Assembly (NCBI RefSeq): GCF_022627955.1
Contig: NZ_JABXGD010000001.1
Coordinates: 1 to 64,000 of the forward strand
Length of the DNA stretch: 64,000 bases
Direction: 5' to 3'
Origin: Microbacterium sp. C5A9
GTDB lineage: Bacteria; Actinomycetota; Actinomycetes; Actinomycetales; Microbacteriaceae
The position numbers were made by a program, and so were the translations under genes. The notes beneath the pieces were generated by a model. That model ran no database searches and was not told where the DNA came from. It was given only the letters and a program-made list of their open reading frames with translations. This document shows positions 1 to 9,066 of the stretch, one piece after another (the stretch's first letter is position 1; each line of letters opens with the position of its first letter).

Positions 1-24
1 CACCCCCCAAATCCAAGGACCCCC

Positions 25-43
25 CTGGTGGGACCCCCACCAG
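25..43. terminator. GC-rich hairpin upstream of tag
   Basis: A perfect 8-bp inverted repeat (CTGGTGGG, loop ACC, CCCACCAG) lies in a C-rich stretch with no open frame of interest. It has no T-tract. It could be the terminator of a gene that ends before the window starts; that is inference. Confidence 0.35.
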
Positions 44-141
44 CACTGGCACACCCCCACACCCAGCCTCCCCGACACGGGACTGCCCGACGACACTTTC
101 CCCGACAACAGTTCTCCCGCGCCGCTGTCCGAGCCTGCCGA

Positions 142-147
142 TACGGT
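142..147 (+). promoter_or_regulatory. -10 box TACGGT, leaderless start of tag
   Basis: TACGGT lies exactly 6 nt before the ATG at 154. The same TANNNT-N6-start layout recurs at eight other genes here, so transcription probably begins at or next to the start codon. GGTGAGG within it could also act as a weak ribosome site, so the leaderless reading is not certain. Confidence 0.45.
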
Positions 148-153
148 GAGGAC

Positions 154-753
154 ATGACCTCCCTCGCCATCGGCCCCGACGATCGCGCCCGCTGTGCGTG
201 GGTGGGTGATGACCCCGAGTACCGTCGCTATCACGACGAAGAGTGGGGCACCGCGCTGCACGGTGACCGGGCACTGTTCGAGAAGATGGCCCTCGAGGGC
301 TTCCAGGCGGGGCTCTCGTGGATCACCATCCTCCGCAAACGTCCCCGCTTCCGCGAGGTCTTCGCGGGGTTCGACGTCGAGGCCGTCGCGGCGTTCGACG
401 AGGGCGACGTCGAGCGGCTGATGGCCGACGCCGGCATCATCCGCAACCGGGCCAAGATCGAGGCGACGATCGGCAACGCTCGCATCGTCCGCACCATGGC
501 GGACGGCGAGCTCGACGAGTTGATGTGGTCCTTCGCGCCCGCGCCCGCGCCCGGCGCTCGGCCCGCGACGCTGTCGGACGTCCCCGCCGTCACCGCCGAG
601 TCGACGGCCATGAGCAAAGAGCTGCGGCGGCGTGGCTTCCGATTCGTGGGGCCGACGACGATGTACGCGCTCATGCAGTCGGCGGGCATGGTCGATGACC
701 ATGTCGTCGGATGCTGGCGAAGGCTGAGCGGGCTCCGCGGATATACTCGGTGA
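154..753 (+). CDS. tag: DNA-3-methyladenine glycosylase I (Tag)
   Basis: Cytosolic base-excision repair enzyme that removes 3-methyladenine from alkylated DNA. The 199-residue product is close to the usual length of about 190. The family's zinc ligands are visible: C14 (RCAWVGDD), H27 (YHDEEWG), H183 and C187 (DDHVVGCW). The catalytic Glu is E48 in ALEGFQAGLSWITIL. An upstream in-frame start at 28 would add a basic, low-complexity extension, so ATG 154 is preferred. It is a single gene, 76 bp before the kinase operon and not obviously linked to it. Confidence 0.95.
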   Translation: MTSLAIGPDDRARCAWVGDDPEYRRYHDEEWGTALHGDRALFEKMALEGFQAGLSWITILRKRPRFREVFAGFDVEAVAAFDEGDVERLMADAGIIRNRAKIEATIGNARIVRTMADGELDELMWSFAPAPAPGARPATLSDVPAVTAESTAMSKELRRRGFRFVGPTTMYALMQSAGMVDDHVVGCWRRLSGLRGYTR

Positions 754-829
754 CCGGGGGGAACGCCTTGCGCGTGGCGTCAGGCTCAGGCACGGCGCGG
801 TCTCCCTGCACCGACCGTGAGGAGCATGA

Positions 830-1963
830 GTGGCCACGCGCATGGCATCGACCCCGCCGACGTTGGCGGGGTACAGCTACGTGCGCCCCCTCGGCTCCGG
901 CGGATTCGCCGATGTGTTCCTCTACGAGCAGGACATGCCTCGCCGCGTGGCCGCCGTCAAGGTGCTGCTGGCCGACGCCGTGAACCCCGAGGTGCTGCGC
1001 ACCTTCAACGTCGAGGCCGACATCTCGGCACGCCTCAGCGCGCACCCCTCGATCGTCACGATCTACCAGGCCTCCATCTCGGCCGACGGGCGCCCCTACT
1101 TCGCCATGGAGTACTGCCCCGACACGATGAGCGCGCGGTACAAGAAGGCTCCGCTGCCCCTCGCCGACGTGCTCGACACCGGTGTGCGCATCGCCGGGGC
1201 GCTCGAGACCGTGCACCGTGCCGGCCTGCTGCACCGCGACATCAAGCCCTCGAACGTGCTGATCAACTCCCTCGGCGCCCCCGTGCTCGCCGACTTCGGC
1301 ATCGCCGCCGCCGTGATCGACGACGGTGACGGCGAGACGATCGCGATGTCCGTGCCGTGGAGTTCACCCGAGGTGCTGCAGGAACGGGTGACCGGATCCG
1401 TCCCCAGCGAGATCTGGAGTCTCGGCGCCACGCTCTACACGCTCCTCGCCGGCCGCAGCCCGTTCGAGCGAGCCGACCGCGGTTCCAACTCGCGTGATCA
1501 GCTGACCGACCGCATCATCAAGGCGCGCTACACGGCCGTGCCGATCCCCGGCATCCCGCCGATCATCGACGACATCTTCGCGACCGCCATGCAGCGCGAC
1601 CCCGCCAAGCGCTTCACCAGCATGGCCGAGTTCGCCGAGCGTCTGCGCTGGGCGCAGTACGAACTCGGCATCCACCCCACAGCTTTCGAAGCGGCCTCGG
1701 CCGAGTGGGCGGCCGCCGCGCCCGTGAGCTTCTCCGACTCGGCACCGCGAGGCCCCGTCATCACGACTGTCGCGCCGGACTCGCGCCGTGCCGCACGCGC
1801 CGCCCGTCCGCACGCGGCACCGCGTGATCGCGATGACCTTCCGTCCACGCCCCGGACGAAGACCCGCTCGCCGCTGGTCGCCGGTGTGATCGGCGCCGTC
1901 ATCGGGGCGGCCGTCCTCGCCGGCGTCGGCGTCACGGCGCTGTTCCTGACGGGAGTCCTGTGA
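830..1963 (+). CDS. Membrane-anchored eukaryotic-type Ser/Thr protein kinase
   Basis: 377-residue kinase of the bacterial PknB class. Visible motifs are the glycine loop from G22 (GSGGFADV), ATP-binding K44 (AAVKVLL), catalytic HRD at 135-137 (HRDIKPSNVL) and metal-binding D155 (DFGIAA). The activation segment has SVPWSSPEV. A basic linker follows the kinase domain, then one transmembrane helix (about 350-375) with almost nothing outside. It therefore lacks PASTA or other extracellular sensor domains and may sense through the next gene. The GTG start at 830 has GGAG 6 nt upstream. It is coupled to the next gene by TGATG. Likely substrates are the FHA and DEATVVV proteins further along (inference). 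Confidence 0.93.
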   Translation: MATRMASTPPTLAGYSYVRPLGSGGFADVFLYEQDMPRRVAAVKVLLADAVNPEVLRTFNVEADISARLSAHPSIVTIYQASISADGRPYFAMEYCPDTMSARYKKAPLPLADVLDTGVRIAGALETVHRAGLLHRDIKPSNVLINSLGAPVLADFGIAAAVIDDGDGETIAMSVPWSSPEVLQERVTGSVPSEIWSLGATLYTLLAGRSPFERADRGSNSRDQLTDRIIKARYTAVPIPGIPPIIDDIFATAMQRDPAKRFTSMAEFAERLRWAQYELGIHPTAFEAASAEWAAAAPVSFSDSAPRGPVITTVAPDSRRAARAARPHAAPRDRDDLPSTPRTKTRSPLVAGVIGAVIGAAVLAGVGVTALFLTGVL

Positions 1964-4900
1964 TGGCGATCGGCGACCGCACGAGAAGCGAAGCGACCCC
2001 GCGCCCACGCCGCCGGCTCATCGCAGCGGTCTCGGGCATCGCCGCCCTCGCCGTCGTCGTGACTCTCGCGATCACCGCGCAGGGCTACGAGTCGCAGGAG
2101 GTGCCACGCCTCGAATCCGCGGTCTGGGTGATGCGCGACAGCGGACAGTACGCCCGCGTGAACACCGAGCTCGCCGAGATCGACACCGTGCGCAACGTCG
2201 ACGACCCCGAGGCGGTGTGGCAGAGCGGTTCAGCCGCCGTGCTCTACGCCCAGGGCAACCGGCAGCGCTGGGACGTCGACCCGGCCAGCCCCACGGACCT
2301 CCTCTCCGACCCGTCGGCCGAGGGAGCCCCGATCGCCTCGGAGCCGACACCGGCGGGCACGCGCGAGATCATCTCGGCAGGCCCCTACGTCGCCTACCGC
2401 ACGGATACGGGGCAGGTGTCCGTGACGACGCTCGACACCGGAGCCGCGACGGCGCTCGTCGACCCGTTCGCCGAGGTCGAGGTGGAGGAGGGCGAAGATC
2501 CGCCCACCTACACGGCGGACGCCGTCGGCCTGTCACCGGACGGCCTGCTGGCGCTGTACTCGGCCGAAGAGGGCGCCGTCCGACGCTTCGACATCGACGA
2601 ATACCGCTTCCTCGACGACGGCACCGCGCTCACCGACGCACCCGACGCCGGTGACGACCTCGACCTCACCGTCGTCGGCGACCGCTGGGCGATGCTGCAG
2701 GCGAGCTCGGGCGATCTCTGGATCTCGGGTCGTGACGAGCCGACGACGCTCGACGTCGCGGAGGACGCCGCGCTCCAGGCAGGATCCGCCCGCGGCGACG
2801 ACCTCGTCATCGCGGACTCGGACGGACTCGTGACCGTCGATCTCGCCTCCGGGGAATCCGACCGCACGGTCGACGCCTCGGGAGTCCCCGCGACTCCCGT
2901 CGTGGTGGGCGGCGAGACCTTCGCCGCCTGGCTCGACACGGCATCCGGCACCCTCTGGGCCGATGGCGAGACCGTGCCGCTGATCGTTCCCGACGAGGCC
3001 CTCGACTCCGCGACGATCGAACCCGTGTTCCAGCAGAACGGCGATCGCGCGGTGCTGAGCGAACTCGGCACGGGACTGATCTGGACAGCCCCCGACGGCG
3101 TGCTGATCCCCCTCGAGCAGTGGGCCGTCGAAGACGAGACGGAGCAGGAGGAGGGCACCGTCATCGTCGAGGACGTCGCCGAGCAGATGCCTCCCGTGGC
3201 CGTGAACGACGCGTTCGGCGTGCGTTCCGGCCAGCAGGTGCTCCTGCCGGTGCTCTTCAACGATCACGACCCGAACAAGAAGGACGTCCTGTCGATCGAT
3301 CCCGGGTCGATCTCGGGGCTCGCCGACTCCGGGTTCGGCGACCTGTCGCTCGTCGCGAACGGGCAGTCCCTGGTCGTCAGCGTGCGCGCGGGGTCCGGGC
3401 AGACCAGCTTCACGTATGCGGTGACCGACGGGGCAGCGATCTCGGCGCCCGCGACGGTCACGCTCACGGTGGTCGATGACGCGTCGAACTCCGCGCCCGT
3501 GTGGTGCGGTGTCGATGCGTGCCAGCAGGAGTGGCCGACCCCGCAGCTCCTCCCTGGCGGCAGCACGATCGTGTCCGCCCTGTCGGGATGGGTCGATCCC
3601 GAGGGCGACCCCTTCGTCCTGAGCGATGCCTACGAGACCGATCCCTCGTCGCCGGTGATGGTCGTCCCGATGGCCGACGGGCGGGTCGCGATCCGTCACA
3701 CCGATCCCAACGCGGCGGATGCCGTGATCCCGGTCACGGTCGTGGTCGAAGACGTGCACGGCGCGACCGCCGAGAAGACCCTCGAGGTGCAGGTGACGGG
3801 CAGCCCCGCGCTGATCGCCGCTCCGGTCGCCATCACGGCCCGCGTGGGGGAGCGGCAGTCGATCCGCGTCTCCGACCACCTCTCCGGCGGCTCCGGCTCG
3901 TACCGGCTGGTCGATGCGGTGCAGACCGCGGCGACCGCGCAGGGGCTCGAGGTCACCCCCAACACGGCTGCGGGCACCGTCGAGCTGACGGTCGCCGAAC
4001 CGGGTCAGTACGTCGTCACCTACACCGCGCAGGACACCTCGACCCAGGCGGAGCAGTCGGCCGTCATCCGCGTCACCGCGGTCGACGGGTCGTCGGCGCT
4101 CGCGATGGCGCCTCTCACGGCCTTCGTGCGCGAGGGCGAGGACACGACGGTCGACGTGCTCGATTCCGTGCAGAACACCAGCGGCCGGGTGCTGATGCTC
4201 TCGGATGCGGTGAGCTCCACGCCGCAGCTGAACGTGCGCGTCGTCGGCAACGAGAGCATCCGCGTCAACGGCACCACCGAGAGCGGCGATCCCGGGGTGA
4301 TCGGCACGGCGACCGTGACGGTCGCCGACGGCGCGGGAGCGGCCGTGCAGGGCACCGTCACGGTGTTCCTCGCGCCGCCGTCCACGGTCACCCGGCCGAT
4401 CGTCTTCCCGGATGCCATCACGGTGCGTGCCGGATCGCTCACCCGCATCAGCGTCGCGGCCAACGACGTCGCTCCTCGCGGCGAGCCCCTCGTGGTGCTC
4501 CCCGAGGTCACCGGCTCCGGAGAACCGGGCGAGCTGGTCTTCGCAGACGGCAACGCGCTGCGCTATCTCGCTCCGTCGACCCCCGGCACCTACCGCCTGA
4601 CCTATTCGGTGTCGCTCGAGCGCAACCCCTCGCTGTACGACAACGGCGCGGTCACGGTCACCGTCCTCCCCGCCGGCACGAACCGCGCGCCGACGCCGAC
4701 CACGCTCACGGGGCGTGTGCTGAGCGGCCAGACGGTGTCGATGCCGGTGCCGACGACGGGCATGGACAGCGACGGCGACCGTGTCGTGCTCGCCGGCGTC
4801 GATCAGCCCGAGCGCGGTACGGGCACGGCGACGATCTCGGCCAGCGGGGACTCCATCGTCTACCGTGCGCCGGCCGGCGGCGTGCCCGGCGGGCAGGCGT

Positions 4901-7900
4901 CGTTCCGCTACACCGTCCGCGACCCGCAGGGCGAGACCGGCACCGGGATCGTCCGCGTCGGAGTCCTGGACGCCGACGTCGACGACGCCGCTCCCGTGAC
5001 GTTCAGCGACTACGTGCGCGTCGAGGCGGGGTCCACGACCCCCGTCGTCCTCGACCCGCGCTCGAACGATCTCGACCCGGCGCAGAGCGAGCTCGAGATC
5101 ACGGAGCTGGTGCCCAACGCCCCTCCGGTCAAGGGGAACCCGCTGTACGACCGGCTCACCTCGCTGATCGACCCCGACACCTCGCTGAAGGACGGGCGGA
5201 TCGTGCTGCGGGCCGGCGACACCGCGGGGACCAACTCGTACTTCTACACGGTGAAGTCGACCCGATCGTCGAGCACGTCGCAGGGCCTGATCGTCGTCAC
5301 GGTCACGGACGGCGCCGTCACCGACCAGCCGACCGTCGCCGACACCGTGCTCACAGCGCGGGACAGGGACGAGATCGCCGAGCGCGGCATCGATGTCGTC
5401 ACCGGTCGCGTCAACTGGCCGTCCGGCGACGTGGGCTCGCTGAAGCTGAGCCTCTGGGGCGACCAGCCAGGGTTCGCGGTGCAGGGCGACCGCATCGTCG
5501 GCGAGGCGCCCGAAGAGGGCGCACTCGTGCCCTTCCAGCTCACCGGCACGGCGCAGGGCGGGCGCGATGTGGTCGGACACGGGTTCCTGCACATCCCCGC
5601 CTTCGACGACATGCAGGTGCAGATCACCCCCGGTGCCACACCCGTCGTGGTCGACGAGGACGAATCGGTCTCCTTCGGGCTGAGCGACTACGTCGACCTG
5701 CCGGCGTCCGACACCATCGAGGTCGGCACGGGGCAGTTCACGGCGCAGCGCGCTGCGGCGACGTGTGCCGCCGACGGCGCCGGCGCCGCGGCGTATCAGG
5801 CCGGCAGAGAGGCACCCTGGTCGGACACGTGCCTCGTGCCGGTTCGGCTGCAGGGCCAAGAGCGGTGGTCGTACATCGACGTCCCGATCAGCATCCGCCC
5901 GGCGGAACCGCAGCTGCTGCTCTCGTCGATCTCGCACACCGTCGCCCCGGGGGCGTCCGAGAGCATCGACCTGTACGCGAACATGGCGAGCTGGGAAGGC
6001 GGTCGCGAAGGCGACGTCGGATCGCTCGACTACCGCGTCGTCTACAACGGTTCGGCCTTCATCGTCAACCAGAACGGGTCGGCGCTCACGATCGAGGCCA
6101 GGGCGGATGCGCGTCCCGGAAACACCGAGACGGTGAGCGTCACGGTGCCCCGGTACGGGGAGCCCTCGGCATCCGTGCGTCTCGTCGTCGGCGCCGCGCC
6201 ACCGGATGCGCCCAGAGGCGCGACGTTCACCCGCCAGTGCGTCGTCACCGATCCCAGCTGCTCGATCGAGGTCGTCGACGTCGCCGGCGAGTACGACCCC
6301 TTCGCGGGCAAGGCGGGCTCCGGGCTCCGGCTGGTGTCGCTCGGCAGCGGCGCGCGGTGCGACGTCGCGTCGATCTCGACGTCGGGCAGCACCGCCATCA
6401 CCGCCAGCTGGCCGGGCGGCGGTCAGGCGCCCGGCGGCCAGTGCGTCATCCCGTTCGTCGTCTCCGACGCCCAGGGGCGCACCGGCACCGGCACGCTGAC
6501 GCTCGACCTGCAGGGGTTCCCGCAGGCTCCCGCGAGCGTCTCCACCGTCGGGTTCACCCGGTCGACCGTCGAGCTCGAGGTCCCGCTCGGAGAGGCCGGA
6601 CGAGCGCACCCCGCCGTCAGCGCGATCACCGTCCTGCAGGACGGCGCACCCGCGAACGCCTCCTGCAGCCCGGCGGGCGGCGGCGTCTATCGCTGCACGG
6701 TCAGCGGTCTCGTCAACGGAGAGCCCCACGCGTTCACCGCCTCCGCCGTGAACGCGGTCGGCACATCGGCCCCCACGTCCGCCCACACGACCTGGGCGTA
6801 CGCGGCACCCGTCGTGTCGAACGCCTCGGCGGCTCCCGTCTATCGCCCCGGCGTGACCGAGCGCGGTCGCGGAGTGGCCGCGCTGTCGGTCGCGGCATCC
6901 GACGACGCCCGAGCGTTCCGCATCGAGGAGACCGGTCAGGTCATCGAGCGCACCGGCGCCACGACCACGGCTGACATCAGCCTCTCGCCCGGTGCGCAGA
7001 CGCTCACCCTCGTGCCGATCAGCCAGTTCCAGCCGCCGACGGGCGACGGCGGGAACGAGGGCGGCGCGTTCCGCACCTCGGTGACGGTCGCCGGGACCGT
7101 GTACTTCGATCCCGCGGGCACGCAGGCGACCGCGGCGTCGAACACCTCGGTGAACGTCGCGGGTGTGCGGGCGCAGGCCAACGGCAGCGCGCAGGCCCTC
7201 GACGTCGTGTATCTCGCCTGGCGCTCGGGCAACGCGAGCTGCACCGCCGACGGCGACGGTCGCCTCGTGGTCTCGGGCGCCGAGGTGCAGTCCGCGTCCG
7301 CGACACTCACCAAACTCGCCGAGTACTCGATGTACAAGGTCAAGGCGTGTGCCTCGAACGGCTACGGCGTCGCCGAGTCCGCCACGGCCGAGGTGTTCAC
7401 GTTCGTCTTCGTGGACGGTCCGAACGGGAACAGGGGCTACACGGTCGCGACCCAGCCCGCCTTCCAGGACAACCGCTACGCGTACGGGCTCGAGTCCGCA
7501 CCGGACATCGCGGTGCGCGACGGCTTCGTGCCGCAGTACACCATGTACGGATCGCCGCGGACGAACTTCGAGCTGAGCCCCGACGCCTCTCCTCTGCCTG
7601 TCAGCGTGCGCTCGTGCCACGCCGTGCTGACGATGTACTGCTCGGATCCGGTCGAGATCGTCCCCCGCACGGCACCGACCACGGTGGGCGTGCAGTTCCA
7701 GCAGTGCGTGCCTGCGAATCCGCGGGACGTTTTCACGGTGACCGCCGCGGCACGCGGCTCGTACACGCCGACCTTCACCCCGAAGATCGTCGACGGCGTC
7801 TCGGTGGTCGACGTCAAGATCACCTGGAACGGCGCGTTCGCCTCGCTCAAATCGATCACGCACCGGGCGCCGCTGTGCACGCAGCCACCGCCCCCGAAGC

Positions 7901-7971
7901 CCCCGGCCCCCGAGCCGACCGATCCCGATGACCCACTCGACCCCGTCGTCCCCGCCGACCCCGAGGGCTGA
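1963..7971 (+). CDS. Giant membrane-anchored Ig-like repeat surface protein
   Basis: 2002-residue protein: a basic N-terminus and one signal-anchor helix (about 18-39), then a beta-rich region of roughly 350 residues. Many cadherin/VCBS-like Ig modules follow, with recurring patterns such as PVAVNDAFGVRSGQQVLLPV and FTYAVTDG. After those come fibronectin-III-like modules, a Cys-containing tail and a Pro-rich C-terminus (PPPPKPPAPEP). No sortase motif is visible, so it is probably held by the N-terminal helix facing out. GTG 1960 is an alternative start; ATG 1963 overlaps the kinase stop. Its position directly behind a kinase with no sensor domain suggests it provides the extracellular part of the module. 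The function is inferred. Confidence 0.85.
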   Translation: MAIGDRTRSEATPRPRRRLIAAVSGIAALAVVVTLAITAQGYESQEVPRLESAVWVMRDSGQYARVNTELAEIDTVRNVDDPEAVWQSGSAAVLYAQGNRQRWDVDPASPTDLLSDPSAEGAPIASEPTPAGTREIISAGPYVAYRTDTGQVSVTTLDTGAATALVDPFAEVEVEEGEDPPTYTADAVGLSPDGLLALYSAEEGAVRRFDIDEYRFLDDGTALTDAPDAGDDLDLTVVGDRWAMLQASSGDLWISGRDEPTTLDVAEDAALQAGSARGDDLVIADSDGLVTVDLASGESDRTVDASGVPATPVVVGGETFAAWLDTASGTLWADGETVPLIVPDEALDSATIEPVFQQNGDRAVLSELGTGLIWTAPDGVLIPLEQWAVEDETEQEEGTVIVEDVAEQMPPVAVNDAFGVRSGQQVLLPVLFNDHDPNKKDVLSIDPGSISGLADSGFGDLSLVANGQSLVVSVRAGSGQTSFTYAVTDGAAISAPATVTLTVVDDASNSAPVWCGVDACQQEWPTPQLLPGGSTIVSALSGWVDPEGDPFVLSDAYETDPSSPVMVVPMADGRVAIRHTDPNAADAVIPVTVVVEDVHGATAEKTLEVQVTGSPALIAAPVAITARVGERQSIRVSDHLSGGSGSYRLVDAVQTAATAQGLEVTPNTAAGTVELTVAEPGQYVVTYTAQDTSTQAEQSAVIRVTAVDGSSALAMAPLTAFVREGEDTTVDVLDSVQNTSGRVLMLSDAVSSTPQLNVRVVGNESIRVNGTTESGDPGVIGTATVTVADGAGAAVQGTVTVFLAPPSTVTRPIVFPDAITVRAGSLTRISVAANDVAPRGEPLVVLPEVTGSGEPGELVFADGNALRYLAPSTPGTYRLTYSVSLERNPSLYDNGAVTVTVLPAGTNRAPTPTTLTGRVLSGQTVSMPVPTTGMDSDGDRVVLAGVDQPERGTGTATISASGDSIVYRAPAGGVPGGQASFRYTVRDPQGETGTGIVRVGVLDADVDDAAPVTFSDYVRVEAGSTTPVVLDPRSNDLDPAQSELEITELVPNAPPVKGNPLYDRLTSLIDPDTSLKDGRIVLRAGDTAGTNSYFYTVKSTRSSSTSQGLIVVTVTDGAVTDQPTVADTVLTARDRDEIAERGIDVVTGRVNWPSGDVGSLKLSLWGDQPGFAVQGDRIVGEAPEEGALVPFQLTGTAQGGRDVVGHGFLHIPAFDDMQVQITPGATPVVVDEDESVSFGLSDYVDLPASDTIEVGTGQFTAQRAAATCAADGAGAAAYQAGREAPWSDTCLVPVRLQGQERWSYIDVPISIRPAEPQLLLSSISHTVAPGASESIDLYANMASWEGGREGDVGSLDYRVVYNGSAFIVNQNGSALTIEARADARPGNTETVSVTVPRYGEPSASVRLVVGAAPPDAPRGATFTRQCVVTDPSCSIEVVDVAGEYDPFAGKAGSGLRLVSLGSGARCDVASISTSGSTAITASWPGGGQAPGGQCVIPFVVSDAQGRTGTGTLTLDLQGFPQAPASVSTVGFTRSTVELEVPLGEAGRAHPAVSAITVLQDGAPANASCSPAGGGVYRCTVSGLVNGEPHAFTASAVNAVGTSAPTSAHTTWAYAAPVVSNASAAPVYRPGVTERGRGVAALSVAASDDARAFRIEETGQVIERTGATTTADISLSPGAQTLTLVPISQFQPPTGDGGNEGGAFRTSVTVAGTVYFDPAGTQATAASNTSVNVAGVRAQANGSAQALDVVYLAWRSGNASCTADGDGRLVVSGAEVQSASATLTKLAEYSMYKVKACASNGYGVAESATAEVFTFVFVDGPNGNRGYTVATQPAFQDNRYAYGLESAPDIAVRDGFVPQYTMYGSPRTNFELSPDASPLPVSVRSCHAVLTMYCSDPVEIVPRTAPTTVGVQFQQCVPANPRDVFTVTAAARGSYTPTFTPKIVDGVSVVDVKITWNGAFASLKSITHRAPLCTQPPPPKPPAPEPTDPDDPLDPVVPADPEG

Positions 7972-8064
7972 GCGTGCCGCGATGACGACTCCCTCCACCC
8001 CACCGACCCGCACCCCACCGCCCTGCACTCCATCGCCCTGCTCCGTGCAGGCGCCCGAGACGAA

Positions 8065-8070
8065 TACGGT
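8065..8070 (+). promoter_or_regulatory. -10 box TACGGT, leaderless start of moxR
   Basis: TACGGT is followed by 6 nt and the ATG at 8077, with no Shine-Dalgarno sequence. It sits in the only sizeable gap (105 bp) inside the kinase-to-DEATVVV gene run, so the moxR half may be transcribed separately. Confidence 0.5.
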
Positions 8071-8076
8071 TGCCCT

Positions 8077-9066
8077 ATGCCTGCTCCCTCCGCTGCTCCC
8101 GTGACCATCGCCGCCGAACAGGCCGCCTGGTTCCAGGAGACGTTCTCGATCCTCACCGCCAACGTCGAACAGGCCATCCTCGGCAAGAGGCACGTCGTCG
8201 AACTGGTGCTCGCCGCGGCCGTCAGCGGTGGTCACGTGCTGCTCGAGGACTTCCCCGGCACCGGCAAGACCGCCCTCGCCCGAGCGATCGCGCAGACCGT
8301 GACCGGCACGAGCACCCGCATCCAGTTCACGCCCGACCTGCTGCCCGGCGATGTCACCGGGATCACGGTCTACGACCAGAAGGAGGGCGCCTTCGAGTTC
8401 CACGCCGGTCCCGTCTTCGCGAACATCGTGCTCGCCGACGAGATCAACCGGGCGAGCCCGAAGACGCAGTCCGCGCTGCTCGAGGTCATGGAAGAGGGCA
8501 CGGTCACGGTCGACGGCGTGACCCGTCCGGTGGGCTCGCCGTTCCTCGTGATGGCCACCCAGAACCCGATCGAGCAGGGCGGCACGTACCGCCTGCCCGA
8601 GGCGCAGCTCGACCGCTTCATGATCAAGACCTCGATCGGCTACCCCGACGAGGCGGCGACCATGCGCATCCTGCAGGGTGCCGCGCAGCCGAAGCACGTG
8701 CTCGACGGCATCGTCAGCACCGACACCATCCTCACGATGGCCGAGATGTCGCGCGGCGTGTACGTGAACCCGCTGGTCTCCGACTACATCATGCGCATCG
8801 TCGACGCCACCCGCCGTGCCTCCGAGGTGCGCCTCGGTGCCAGCGTGCGCGGCGCCCTCGCCCTCTCCCGCCTCGTGATGACCTGGGCCGCGAAGAACGG
8901 GCGGACGTTCGTGACGCCCGACGACGTCCGCGAGCTCGCGGTCGTCGCGCTGGCGCACCGTCTCGTGCTCGAGCCCGAGGCCGAGTTCGACGGCGTCACG
9001 GCCGTCGCCGTCGTCGGTCAGATCCTCCTCGACGTCGAGCCCCCGCGCGAGAACGGCACTGCGTGA
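8077..9066 (+). CDS. MoxR-family AAA+ ATPase
   Basis: 329-residue AAA+ ATPase of the MoxR branch. It has Walker A in DFPGTGKTALAR, and Walker B in LADEINRASPKTQSALLEVM, which is diagnostic for MoxR. NPIEQGGTYRLPEAQLDRF is the usual sensor region. MoxR proteins act as chaperone-like ATPases for the maturation of complexes, typically next to DUF58 and transglutaminase-like genes, as here. It overlaps the DUF58 gene by GTGA. Confidence 0.95.
   Translation: MPAPSAAPVTIAAEQAAWFQETFSILTANVEQAILGKRHVVELVLAAAVSGGHVLLEDFPGTGKTALARAIAQTVTGTSTRIQFTPDLLPGDVTGITVYDQKEGAFEFHAGPVFANIVLADEINRASPKTQSALLEVMEEGTVTVDGVTRPVGSPFLVMATQNPIEQGGTYRLPEAQLDRFMIKTSIGYPDEAATMRILQGAAQPKHVLDGIVSTDTILTMAEMSRGVYVNPLVSDYIMRIVDATRRASEVRLGASVRGALALSRLVMTWAAKNGRTFVTPDDVRELAVVALAHRLVLEPEAEFDGVTAVAVVGQILLDVEPPRENGTA

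Noticed and set aside
2533..8958. A 2141-codon open frame on the minus strand opposite the Ig-like and moxR genes
   Set aside because: It is His/Arg/Asp-rich with no domain signature, and mirrors the G/C-ending codons of the plus-strand genes; it is a high-GC shadow.
8070..9062. An upstream extension of the DUF58 gene in its own frame
   Set aside because: It overlaps the whole MoxR gene in another frame; GTG 9063 overlaps the moxR stop as elsewhere in the operon.
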